Shown: in pieces, positions 1-10,110 of the stretch
Layout: each line of letters opens with the position of its first letter
Position numbering within the stretch: the stretch's first letter is position 1
Assembly (NCBI GenBank): GCA_001972305.1
Contig: BDDD01005208.1
Span: forward strand, 1-64,000
Direction of reading: 5' to 3'
Origin: Cephalotus follicularis
Taxonomy: Eukaryota > Streptophyta > Magnoliopsida > Oxalidales > Cephalotaceae
DNA length: 64,000 bases
Made by a program: the position numbers and the translations under genes
The notes under the pieces: generated by a model
The model's database searches: none
Seen by the model: only the letters and a program-made list of their open reading frames with translations
What the model was told of the DNA's origin: nothing

Positions 1-94
1 CTGAAAGTTTTAAATTTATGGTAATTTTGCATAAGCCGGATTTATTTGTTGATTGCTTTACCACTTTTATGTTGTGGGAAGACGGGGTGTGACA
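1..94 (+). mobile_element. G0-related gypsy LTR, 3' tail
   Basis: The stretch ends GGGGTGTGACA, the same terminus as the full LTR ending at 2407, and the preceding 90 bases align loosely with 2314-2407 (AT-rich, TTTTAAATTTTAT, TAAGC). It is therefore the last part of an LTR whose start lies left of the window. The match is only moderate, so it is either an old partner of the 106-2407 LTR or a related subfamily. Confidence 0.6.
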
Positions 95-105
95 GGAGGG
101 GTGGA
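95..105 (+). other. Polypurine tract of G0
   Basis: GGAGGGGTGGA directly precedes the TG that opens the LTR at 106. This is the usual plus-strand primer position of a gypsy element. Here it directly follows an LTR end (94), so no PBS and no gag-pol remain between the two LTRs. Confidence 0.7.
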
Positions 106-248
106 TGTAATGCCCGGGATTTTTGTTAAGGTGTAATGTTGTTTTTACAATGTAATTTACGCTTGGAATTAATGAGAATTATGACTTTTCCCTTTTTGTA
201 ATGTTAAACTTGGGCAAAAGTTGAAGTGTGGAAGTGCTGATGCAGGGC

Positions 249-385
249 GGGCAACCGACTGCCCAAGAAGGACAGCCGACTGGACCCTGAGGGAAGAACC
301 AGCTAGCTACCGTATGGGACAGCCGGCTGGATACTGTCGGCAGAGACAGCCGGCTGCTGGGTCTAGGCAGTCGACTGTCGACAGG
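249..385. repeat. GTCGAC/GCCGAC palindrome array 1 in G0 LTR
   Basis: Repeated words of the type CAGCCGACTG and CAGTCGACTG occur about every 20 bases. The fully palindromic form is CAGTCGACTG; the others differ by one step. The array sits about 150-280 bases into the LTR. Confidence 0.85.
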
Positions 386-928
386 TCTGGCAGCATAACG
401 TGCGGGCCAGACTGTTGGCAGAGAGGGGTGTGTTTTTTTATGTGGGTGTCGGCCAGTGAGAGAAAGAGAGAGAGAGCCATGTTTTCCTCCATAAAAGACG
501 CGTTTTCTTCCTCCAATCTTCACCATTTTCGCAGAGAGGAGATGAGAGAATCAAAGTGTGGAGAGGAAGAGGAGGAACTGTATGTGTTGAGGATCCAAAG
601 AGCCTTGTGTTGAGCTGTGGTTTTGGAAGCTTGGACCAGTGGTGAGAACCGGATCTGTTGGAGTTGCTGGACGGATTCAGAGACTTGGAAACTCGGATTG
701 GAACTTAAAGAGGTGGATTGCAATTCCTAACTTGGAATTCTAAGGTAGGGGTAAATCTCATAATTGTGATTTAAGTTTGGTTATAATGGAAGTTAATGGA
801 CGAAATGCATGCTATGGACTGTGTTATAAGCATAAATGTGTGTTATTGCTGTTGAATGCTCGTTTTAGATTGGATTGGATTGAGAAAGACATGCATTTTC
901 TATTGTTTTTGGCCTACTGATGTAAATC

Positions 929-1238
929 CAGTCGACTGCCAAGGCGGGCAGCCGACTGGTAAGCAAGAACAGCCGGCTATTCGGTGCGAATAGCCGACTA
1001 CTCAATATGAAACAGCCGACTGGACGTAAGAACCAGTCGACTGTTCATACGTTTGATAGAACATATTTGCAGAAGGTTGTGTAGTCGACTACCAAGGGAG
1101 GGCAGCCGACTGGATGAGGTAGACAGCCGACTGTCAAGAGGAGACAGTCGACTGTTAAGGGAGGCAGCCGACTGCCAGAATTAGGATAGCCGACTGTTGA
1201 AGGAAAACAGCCGACTGTCAAGAGACACAACCGACTGG
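929..1238. repeat. GTCGAC/GCCGAC palindrome array 2 in G0 LTR
   Basis: About fourteen copies of CAGCCGACTG or CAGTCGACTG are spaced 15-30 bases apart with unrelated spacers. The words match array 1 of this LTR. An open frame across it encodes a meaningless repeated peptide and is not taken as a gene. Confidence 0.88.
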
Positions 1239-1554
1239 TTAGGGACTGACCCGTACTTTGAGCATATCTTTGCATTGCATTTTGATATGGAATGGATTGT
1301 TGACTGAATGTGATTGATGTCTAAAGCGTTTTATCCATTTTGGAATTGTGTAAATGATTTTATACAATCATTATTTGAAATGAAACCATATATTTTGATA
1401 AATGTGTGTTTTCAAGGGATTGAAACATGGTTTTAAAGATGAATTACATTTTGAATAAATGTAGTAATTCAAGTATTTTGTAACCTATAAACTACTTGGA
1501 AACGGTTTGATTTTGGATTGACCTCGGATTGATTGATTGATGTTTGTGTTTGGG

Positions 1555-1748
1555 TTGATGTTGCGCTAGTTCCGTGACGGAGGTGTCATGAGGACTAGGG
1601 GCGGGATTGTGCGCCTAGGGTCCAGGAGTTGGCTAGGGACACCCACACTGATCGGATTGATGCTGCGCTAGTTCCGTGACGGAGGTGTCATGAGGACTAG
1701 GGGCGGGATTGTGCTCCTAGGGGCCAGGAGATGGCTAGGGACACGCAC
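1555..1748 (+). repeat. 102-bp tandem duplication in G0 LTR
   Basis: Two adjacent units (1555-1656 and 1657-1748) both read TTGATG(T/C)TGCGCTAGTTCCG and continue with near-identical sequence to GGCTAGGGACAC. A few substitutions separate them, so the duplication is not brand new. Confidence 0.9.
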
Positions 1749-2407
1749 AAACATTGTTTGCTTGACCTTTGTGTAAGAAACAACGGATTGATTGGATTGG
1801 CTCGATTGATTGGATTGGTCCTTCGGGACGTGACTATGGGATTGGTGATTGTGGCCACTTGGCATGTTTGTTCCTTTGGAATAGATACATATACATATGT
1901 ATATATGAATTATGGTATATTATGCATTGCATCATGAGTGAATTCATTTCATGACATTCATTATCGCTGACCTTGAATTTCACTTATGATCTAGCTGAGT
2001 GAGGACAAAGGCTAACCCCCTACTATTGCAGATTGATGCAGTGTTATAGATATCGACCGTGCGCGGTCGAATCAGAGGGGAAATAGAGCTTTAATTGCTT
2101 AAGTTAAATGTTAAACGATGTATTAAAACATGTGTTATTTTGGATTAATACATTAATGTACTAGTGATGTTGATCCAGTATCTCTTCACGCTCCGTTTGA
2201 GGGCATTTAACGATGACTTGTTGATGTTAAATATTGACCTCATGTGGTATGGGACGCATGATTTCTTCGGCTTTTGGCTTGTTATTAAATGCTTCCGTAG
2301 ATGTTATTGGTATTAAATTTTTAAATTTTATCGTATTTTTTTTATAAGCTGAATATTTTTGTTAAATTGCCATGGCTTATATGTTGTTAACGACACGGGG
2401 TGTGACA

Positions 2408-4145
2408 CCACGTGCTCGCAAAAGGGTTGTCTATGGGCCTTGTGGGAGTTGCATTGAGATGTATGTGCGGGTGCGCGATATGGGATCGTCACACCCGTCT
2501 GAGGGGTGACTAGCTTTATAGCATTTACGTCCGTTGAGACTTAAATCCTTTTCAGTTGTATACAGGTTCCTAGGATGTCTGCTGATAGTCTCAGTGCATT
2601 CATAATTATTATAGCTATCGCGGTATTACCTAGGGTGACATTAATCCAAACCCTAGTCCATGATCGGAGCCAAGGATGACGAGGGTTACATGACACATAC
2701 ACCAATGACTGTGAGGAGAGTGCAGGTTATCTGGCTAACGTATGATAGACGTGGTACTATTTTCCATGGATCCGGGGGTGATTGGAGAACACATCGGGGC
2801 CATCAAGATAGTCAAAAGGTTATTGGGGTGACCGTGCCAGAACCATGGGATGTTCTGGGAAATATATCATTGTACCGGAATCCAACCTGGCTTTCGGGTC
2901 CTGCATAATTTTTGAATCTGTTGATATGTGAAGAGACACATATCATTTAGTGAGAGGATGGCATCTAAAGAGATGTTAGTTGGCCTGGGAATATTTATTT
3001 TGCTGGACTTTATCATTTCTAATGATGTAAGTTTGAGCTGCACCATAAATAGTAAATTACGGGCTAAGGGGTAATTTTATCATTTATGATTTATTGCAAA
3101 ATTCATGGAGAGAGAGAACATTTGGGCCTAACCATAGACTAGGGTGGCATGTTGATGGGCCGGCACAAAATGGTGCCGAAATAATAGTTAATATGTGACT
3201 AGTTAGTTACATGTTAATTGGATGATAACTAGTTAGTTTTTTTACTAGTCATTTGTGTCAAATTCTAATTAACACATGGTTAATTTAACTTGGTCATAAA
3301 TCATCCAAGTGGCCGGCCATTAAGAGGAGGAAAGAGAGTATTATGTAATGCTAGCTTCCTATTGGTTGAAAGAAAAGTGAGCATGAGATATTTATATGTT
3401 ATTTGGGGCGCAAGGCATTACAAGGCTTTTTAAGATAAATTTGTCTTACTCTCAAGACTTTAACTTCCTGTTCTCTTTGGCCGTCTCTCCCAATTTCTTT
3501 CTCTTCTCCATTTTCCCTTTCTTCAAGCTTCTAATTAATGGTGATTTAGAGCTCCATAGATCAAATAGAAAGAATCAAAATTGCTCACCTCTTCACCCTC
3601 CACAAATCATATTAGGTAGAGATTGTTAAATAATCTCTTCCTAGTGTGAAGTAGTTTTAGGAACTTCAAGGCATCCACTTTGCCTTCATTAAAACTTCAA
3701 GTTACCACTAAGGAAGGATATTTTGTGAAACAAGAAAGCTTGGAAACCATTTTGAAGGACACATCAAATTTGGAGTGAAGGAGTTAAAGAATTTTTGTAT
3801 GTAATTCTTACTTCTCCTTTATTCTATTTGCTTTGTGGTGTGTGAGTTGGTTGCAATGGTTTTGCCAGGCCATTTCCCTGGTTTTTCAGGTTTTATATAT
3901 GTGTTCTTAGTGTAGGTTAAATGTGTTTTAAAACCATTAGGGTATGGTTTTAAGGTTTGGATGCTATGGTGAATCAATTAGAGTTTATATGCACATTGAT
4001 TGATTTTAGGAATGTGACAATTCCTTAGGGTTAGAGTACCCTACCCAATTCTGAATCTTGCATGCTTAGAAACCTGCCAAGGCTTCATTTAAATGTCCAA
4101 TTAGAGATCCTAGGATTAAATTGGGGCATTTACGGTCATTGATTA
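2408..4145 (+). mobile_element. C1 5' LTR, part 1
   Basis: It aligns with 21815-23450 of the 3' LTR, for example AAAAGGGTTGTCTNTGGGCC, GAGGGGTGACTAG and GACTAGTTAGTTACATGTTAA. It breaks off at 4145, where solo LTR S1 begins, and resumes at 7628. The two LTRs differ by many substitutions and small indels, so C1 is relatively old. Confidence 0.9.
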
Positions 4146-5954
4146 TGTCGCACCCCGAACCGCGAGAGTAAAACCCCACGATCCGACGCGTGAGATACAT
4201 TTCCTTCAATCCATTTATGTCATATATAATCATGCTCCAAAAAGTGCTACAAATTTAAAACTTTAAATCAAAGTCATATAAGCGGAAGAATCATTATATA
4301 ACATCAGTGGAATAATCAATGAAATAAAAACTAACTCTTAAAATCTCCCGAAATTTCGGCATGAAGTATTCGTTTATCGGACTAAACCCCTTGTAAAGAA
4401 AAACACAATTTATATCTTGGGCTCAGCCCTCAACAACCACACTCCCGAAGGAGGAATCAGCAATTTATCACAATATGTGGACCCTTCCATGTCCTTTACA
4501 TCAACACACATATCATAAGCACTGCCACATGTCGACAGGTCGGTAGCTGAATAAAACATAACTATAACATCTTTATATTTGTCTAAAATACATAGGGTTC
4601 CTTTTCACAATCCTTATACATAACAAGCCTTATTTTAAATACATTTTAAGCTCTTTCTATCCAATTCGTATAAACAAAACCATAAGCGGCCATATACAAA
4701 AACTGTTGTAGAGATCCCATCCGTCTCAGCCTGTCTCAAAGCAATCCATCACCTGGGCCTGAGCCTGACCCATTCCATATACAGGGGAAATGGGTTAGCG
4801 ACATAATGTCGAGTAGGTATACTATGCTATGCATGCAACAATATAATAGTGATATGCGTGTAACAGTATATCAATGTATGTCATGTAGTGCATCAGCCTA
4901 ATGGTGATGTGCGTGGAACAGTATAATATATATGTATGGCATGTCGTATGCATAAATGACAACTGCGAACAACATCAGTATACCAACTGTCCCTAAGCAG
5001 TGGTATACTGGGTTGGTCCTAATCACATAAAAGGCCATAAGCCTGCAGACACTCCATAAACAATCAATCATCATGGGCCAAACAATCATAGGTCTGAGTA
5101 CTACTCTGCCCCTCCGGCCCAAGATAGTACTACCACCGACTACCTACCCTTTTGAGGTCGTAGTCGAGTGGGGATGAGATAACGCTGATCACATCATGGC
5201 TAAGCCGTAAAAATGGTCAGAGCCCGTAATATAGTGGTAAAGCCGTAAAAACGGTCAGAACCCGTAGGCGCCAGTAACCTCCAGTGATGATGTGATCGAA
5301 CACTCATAATCCTCGCGACGGAAACGTAGATTATGAATGGGTTATCTCATAGGTCTCAGAAAATAGTATATATCATAGTCGTACCTTGTAATACTCGTAA
5401 CCCATAACATATATTCATTTAAAGGATAGGGACCATTTCATAAAGGATCTCATAGGATCCACATCCGTCAAATCATATAAAGATCATTTCATAATCATAA
5501 GTCATTTTTCATATCCAATGGCCATTTCGTGTTCATAATCCATTTTGTAATCAATTTTTCATATATCATTTGGTTGGTCCCTATCAAAGTTATAATGAAT
5601 GGAAAGCGAGTCCAAATGGGAGTATCTACGCCCAGATGTCCCAATGGAAGTACCTGACCATTTTGAAATCCATAAAACAATGGAGAGGAAGTCCAAATAA
5701 GATATCCGCGTTTCGATATCTCAATGGAACTATCCTGACCATTTTGAAAACCATTTTGAAACCATTTGCGTAAAATTCTTTTATTGAGTACTTTCCTTAA
5801 AACTTCGCTTTGAACATCGATTTAGAAATCAAAAGTGATACAGAAGGATTTCCATAGGTTACAAAGCCTTAGGGAGGCTTTCTATGGAATCCGGTTGAAG
5901 ATAAAACCATTTTGGATGGAAAACCATGTAAAACGGTGTGTTTGGGATGAATAG

Positions 5955-6180
5955 GGCACTAAGCGTCGATGCTTGGCCCCGAGCGTCAACAGCTTTAAAA
6001 AGCACAAGTATAAAGAATCAACGGTTTGTTTTAAATCACAAGGCATCAACTGTTTGGTTTAACTCATAAAAGCGTCGACGGTTTTAGAAAGCATAAATAT
6101 AAAACATCGACTACTCAGTTTAAGACATGAAAGCGTCGACGGGTTTGGTTTTGAAAGCATAAAGCGTCGACGGTTTTGAT
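5955..6180. repeat. GCGTCGACG array in S1
   Basis: Words such as AAAGCGTCGACGGTTTT, AGCGTCGATGCTT, GCATCAACTG and ACATCGACT recur every 20-50 bases. The core GTCGAC is shared with the other arrays, but the arms (AAAGC...GCTTT type) match the G1 LTR array at 62190-62400. Confidence 0.8.
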
Positions 6181-6360
6181 AGAAAATGCAATTTGTGAAA
6201 GAGTTTGTAAACCAATGGAACTATGTCCAAAACAGTTCAAAGCCCTTTTTAAGATTCATCCCATAGCCCGTGAATTGAGAGAAGGCAAGAATTCATCTCC
6301 TCTTAATTCAACGTCGAACCCTTATATCATATGCCATATGCAGTATACATATCCATCCCT

Positions 6361-6373
6361 ATGGATGCATGAT

Positions 6374-6427
<54 letters not shown>

Positions 6428-6440
6428 ATCATGCATCCAT
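6361..6440. repeat. (TA)n hairpin with ATGCATGATTGTGTGT arms
   Basis: Left arm ATGGATGCATGATTGTGTGT and right arm ACACACAATCATGCATCCAT are reverse complements around a (TA)n core with an adjoining CA run. The whole ~80 bases can fold into one long hairpin. Confidence 0.88.
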
Positions 6441-7627
6441 ACAAATACAATTTGTACACATCAATCCATATAATTATTTAGAATGCATGAATGTAATGCA
6501 AGCAATAGTATAACCTACCTCGGCATCTGAGCTCGTAAAGCTCGGAAATCCTCTATCCTTAATCGTTTCATTTATCCTTGATCACTTCCTTTATCCTGCA
6601 TGCATAACACATTTCCGTTACACTCTACGCACGGAAACCAAACACAGCCGCCATCGGAGCTTCGGCCAGTTTCTGGCCAACACATTTACCTCCGGCGAAA
6701 CCCAAAAACAGGTTCCACATTGGACGATATGTTCAAAACCATCGGAGGCTCATCGCGACTGGCCGTGAAACGAGCTGTCACGGTCGGCCAATGAGCTCAA
6801 CTCACTGAGTTGACTCACCGGTCGTCCACAACTCTGGCTACCACCATAAAATGCATCACAATCATCAACTCTACACATCGTTGCCCTTAACTCGTTGAGA
6901 CTCGACGCTAAACGCACGGTCCAAGGCGACAATGGGTCAACTCGCTGAGTCGACTCGTCAGTTTGAATCCGGATGTTTTCGGCCGAATGGCGCCAAATTA
7001 GCCACTGAAATAGGTGTAGCCGGCCTCCTAGGTGAAGACCGGACCATCCCGCGACGCTAACTGGCAGTGGAATGCTCGGCAACGCGCACAGTGGCTTGAC
7101 ATCGGGGAGAAGTAAAAGAGAAGAAAGAGAAGAAAAGAGGAGAGATTACCGGCAGGTTGGGGGGTCTAGACCATTCGCCGTCTCTTCCTGGTCTGGCGGC
7201 TAGCTCCGGCGTCTTCCCCGGCGTACCAGTGGCCCTCTCTCCCTTTCTCTCCCACGGCTCTTTCCCGCTAGCGACTCTCCTTGTTTCTTTTGCACGGACA
7301 CCTTATGCGCCCGTGTCCCCTCTTTTTCTTTCTTTAATTTTTGCTTCCCTTGTTGGTATTTACCAGCAAAAAACTAAGGCATGGGTCCCGTTTAATCCAA
7401 AATTTGCGATATTAATTATCCGATCGGGTACCAAAATAATCTCAATAAAAATGCGAACGTAGGGCCTTATTGTCACGTATTAAAAATGGGCTTTATTAGT
7501 CATTTTGGGTCTTATGATTTACGGCTCCAATACGCAATGCTTTTTATAGATTCAGGCTCTATCGGCTCATACGGCCATACACTATGCCAATATTAAAATA
7601 ATTATTTATAAAATTTCGGGCGTTACA

Positions 7628-7731
7628 GATTATGGGTGGTTCCTTCACCGGAACATAAATTTTAAAAATTGAGCACCCGTAACCCTAATGTCTTGGATGT
7701 TTTTCTTCCGCTGCTTTCCCAATTTTCAATA
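7628..7731 (+). mobile_element. C1 5' LTR, part 2 (3' end)
   Basis: After the S1 duplication the LTR continues GGTGGTTCCTTCACCGG and runs to TTTTCAATA, matching 23452-23546, which ends TTTCCAACA. The terminal CA has become TA here. Confidence 0.9.
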
Positions 7732-7733
7732 TG

Positions 7734-7748
7734 TGGTATCAGAGCGAC
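7734..7748 (+). other. C1 primer binding site (tRNA-iMet type)
   Basis: TGGTATCAGAGC begins two bases after the LTR end. This is the standard plant LTR-retrotransposon site complementary to the 3' end of initiator methionine tRNA. Confidence 0.93.
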
Positions 7749-9188
7749 TAATTGGAATTAATTGGAACTTAATTTGATGTTTAGTGGATTGGTTTGATTT
7801 GTGTTAACCCTAGCCGAAATTTTCATGCCCAAACCCTAAATGGTGAAGTTGACAAAATGAGATGCAATGGAATGTTATGTTCTAATTCATTTTTGTCAAT
7901 AGATAGAACTTTGGTAAATGCCTATTTACATGGATTGTTTGATGATCCGAAGGTTAATATGTTTGATGTTTATGATGCAAGGGGCATTCCAACATCCCTA
8001 CATATGATTTATGATCTCAAACGGACATCCGGAAGTTCTTTCTAATAGTGCAATTTTTATTCAAGAGGGATAATAAATATTAGTTTATTCTAATATAAAC
8101 TTGCATAGTTTTCACGGAATTAAATCCATGTGTGGGATTAATCTATGAATTTAGTGTTGAACTGCATATAAGGTGGCTAGATATTAATTTATGTAGTGGG
8201 AGTGAAATTCCCTTTAGGCTGGTAGATAAATCGACAACCCATTGAATATTAAATTCTTACGTCTTTATTCATTAAATATATTGTGTTATATTTTTGAATT
8301 TCTTATGCATGATGGAGGCTTGAGACTAGACCTAGATGTTTAAATGATATCACATAGGAGACCCGGTGGTCACGTTTAGCTCACGTGATCACCATAATAG
8401 ATAAGTCCCAAGTCAGGCCATTTTCTAGGTTGCATAAGATGGATGAAATTTTCGAAACACGTCTATGCATGTTAAGCCGTCCAAATGGGATTGGAAGATA
8501 ATTAAATTTATCTAATAACAGTTTTGGTAAAACCTAAAATGTGAGACCCAAATTCCTCCAACTTGGAAATAATAAGTCAATAAGCAGTGGGGCACAGTCG
8601 GTGTCCAATCGTTGGCCTTCCACAATCATCGTTGAATGGTGTGGATATATTGAGGATAGCACAGCCCACCACTGAGGTCCTCCATATAACCATTTCTATT
8701 CAATTTCAGTGTGAGATGCACTAGAAGGAAATGACCATGTTTTAATACTTTGACAAGCTCCCTTGTGGGTATCAAAATGGGTTCATTTCTTTGAGATTTG
8801 TGGGTCTGACGTATACCAGGATCTTATGGTTATTGTCATGCCCACCGCCGAGTCCATAAGGGCCGACAGTCTGAATCTTGTATCAGATCTTACATGAAGG
8901 GCAAGAGGTCCTAAATGTAAATTGACACTCGTGTCTACCTATCTAGCTATCATGGTTTGTCATGCCCACCGCTGAGGTCACAATAGTTGTGAGATAGATT
9001 CCGAGTCCTACTAGCAAGCAAGAGATTTCCCGAATTCCACATGGAGGTGTCGGATACGATTTGAATAGTGGGATGAGCCATATTTCTAAAGACCAAGAAT
9101 TATGGTAATAAATAATAATTGAACGATTTGCTAATTTCTTTCTCATGTTTCCTCTATGTAGGTTACGAGATATATATATTCTGCAATA
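7749..9188 (+). other. C1 untranslated leader
   Basis: These 1.4 kb between PBS and gag have no recognisable coding sequence. A related phrase (GTCATGCCCACCGC(C/T)GAG) recurs at about 8838 and 8959, with a weaker version near 8663. An 83-codon frame at 7794-8045 resembles no gag that I know and is not called. Confidence 0.6.
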
Positions 9189-10110
9189 ATGTCTGCAAGC
9201 ACCGCAATAACACGACTACTTGAGATTAATAAGCTAGAGGGTCCAAACTTTTTGGATTGGCAGCTCAATCTGCGCCTTGTACTCGCAAGCATGAAGCTAG
9301 CTCATGTGATGACTGATACAACCCGGGTTTTGGGAGTTAACCCAACCGAAGAGCATAAGGCCAAAGTGGTCAAATGGTTAGATGAGTATTAGCAAGCTCG
9401 ATGCTTAGGGATTGTGGGTATGGTCCCGGAATTACAATGACAGCATGAAAAGCTTGAGACTCTTGGCGCCATTCTTCTGAGACTGCAGGAATTCTATGGT
9501 GCTAGCTCTAGAACCCAGCGGTTCAACTTATCCCGTCAACTCTTCTGGTTGAAAATGCTTGAGGGGGCATGAGACCATGCTCATGGACTGGAGACGATTG
9601 ATCTCATTGAATAGTTGGCTCAATTGGATCTAATCATGGATGAGGGTTATTACATTGACCATACTTGCATCCCTCCCTCGGACATTCTTCCAATTCATCA
9701 CAAATTTCCACATGAACAAGGTGGAGTATACTCTAACTGAACTTGTGGAAATGCTTTGTACGGACAAAGCTGACATGGACCATGAGAAGTCCAAATCACA
9801 TGTGATGATGCTTTCATCTTCTTCTACCCAGACAGCCCCCAAAAAGGGCGGATCTGCTAGATCCAAGTCCAAGGGTAAAGGTAAGATGTCGATGAAGAAG
9901 AAAGTGAAGAAACCACTGAGAGCAGTGGATAGGGATGATATCCAAAACAGGATCTGATAGATTTCTAATGAGAAGGCCTACTATTATTGTGGTAAGCAAG
10001 GTCACTGGAGATCAAAGTGTCCCGAACTTCGAAAGACCAATGTTGGAGGTGCCTCTTCTTCAGGTACCTTTATGATTGAATCACTTGTAGCTTGTAATGT
10101 TAGTTCAACT
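9189..10110 (+). pseudogene. gag: C1 gag, decayed
   Basis: Gag packages the element RNA in virus-like particles. The start at 9189 (MSASTAITRLLEINKLEG) is chosen because LEGPNFLDWQLNLR fits the conserved N-terminus of plant copia Gag. The frame is broken by stops from about codon 68 onward and needs frame changes. The nucleocapsid is still visible at about 9985-10020 as a CCHC knuckle (YYCGKQGHWRSKCPE, first Cys changed to Tyr), preceded by a Lys/Ser-rich linker. The same gag occurs in minus orientation at 63118-63661 (C0). Confidence 0.85.

Larger units (their letters stand above)
106..2407 (+). mobile_element. G0 gypsy 3' LTR (2.3 kb)
   Basis: The LTR starts TGTAATGCCCGGG after a polypurine tract and ends GGGGTGTGACA. 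The region 1994-2042 (GAGTGAGGACAAAGGCTAACC...GCAGATTGATGCAGTG) recurs in reverse complement in the G2 LTR (47373-47430), so G0 and G2 are related gypsy families, probably chromoviruses by association with G2. It abuts copia LTR sequence at 2408 that lacks its first ~620 bases, so G0 most likely inserted into the C1 5' LTR. The flanking duplication cannot be tested because the left side is outside the window. No convincing coding capacity. Confidence 0.82.
4146..7627 (-). mobile_element. S1: solo gypsy LTR (3.5 kb)
   Basis: The segment starts TGTCGCACCCC, ends GGGCGTTACA, and is flanked by GATTA on both sides (4141-4145 and 7628-7632), a textbook 5-bp target-site duplication. There is no PBS, PPT or gag-pol inside, so it is a solo LTR left by LTR-LTR recombination. 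Both ends resemble the G1 LTR (30483 start and 63117 end), which fixes the orientation as minus. It carries a TCGA-centred array near 5955-6180, a (TA)n hairpin near 6361-6440, and the CGTTTATCGGA module at 4368-4378. Confidence 0.93.

Noticed and set aside
929..1238. CRISPR-like array of short repeats with unique spacers
   Set aside because: Words are only 10-18 bases, palindromic, irregularly spaced, and lie in plant LTRs; there is no leader and no cas gene.
2660..2908. Small frame present in both C1 LTRs (also 22109-22327)
   Set aside because: Both are copies of the same LTR, so shared sequence is expected; starts differ and no known family is recognised.
7734..7748. tRNA gene fragments at TGGTATCAGAGC sites (also 17907, 26550, 30466, 46973, 54360)
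   Set aside because: Only the primer-complement stretch is present next to LTR ends; there is no cloverleaf or internal promoter.
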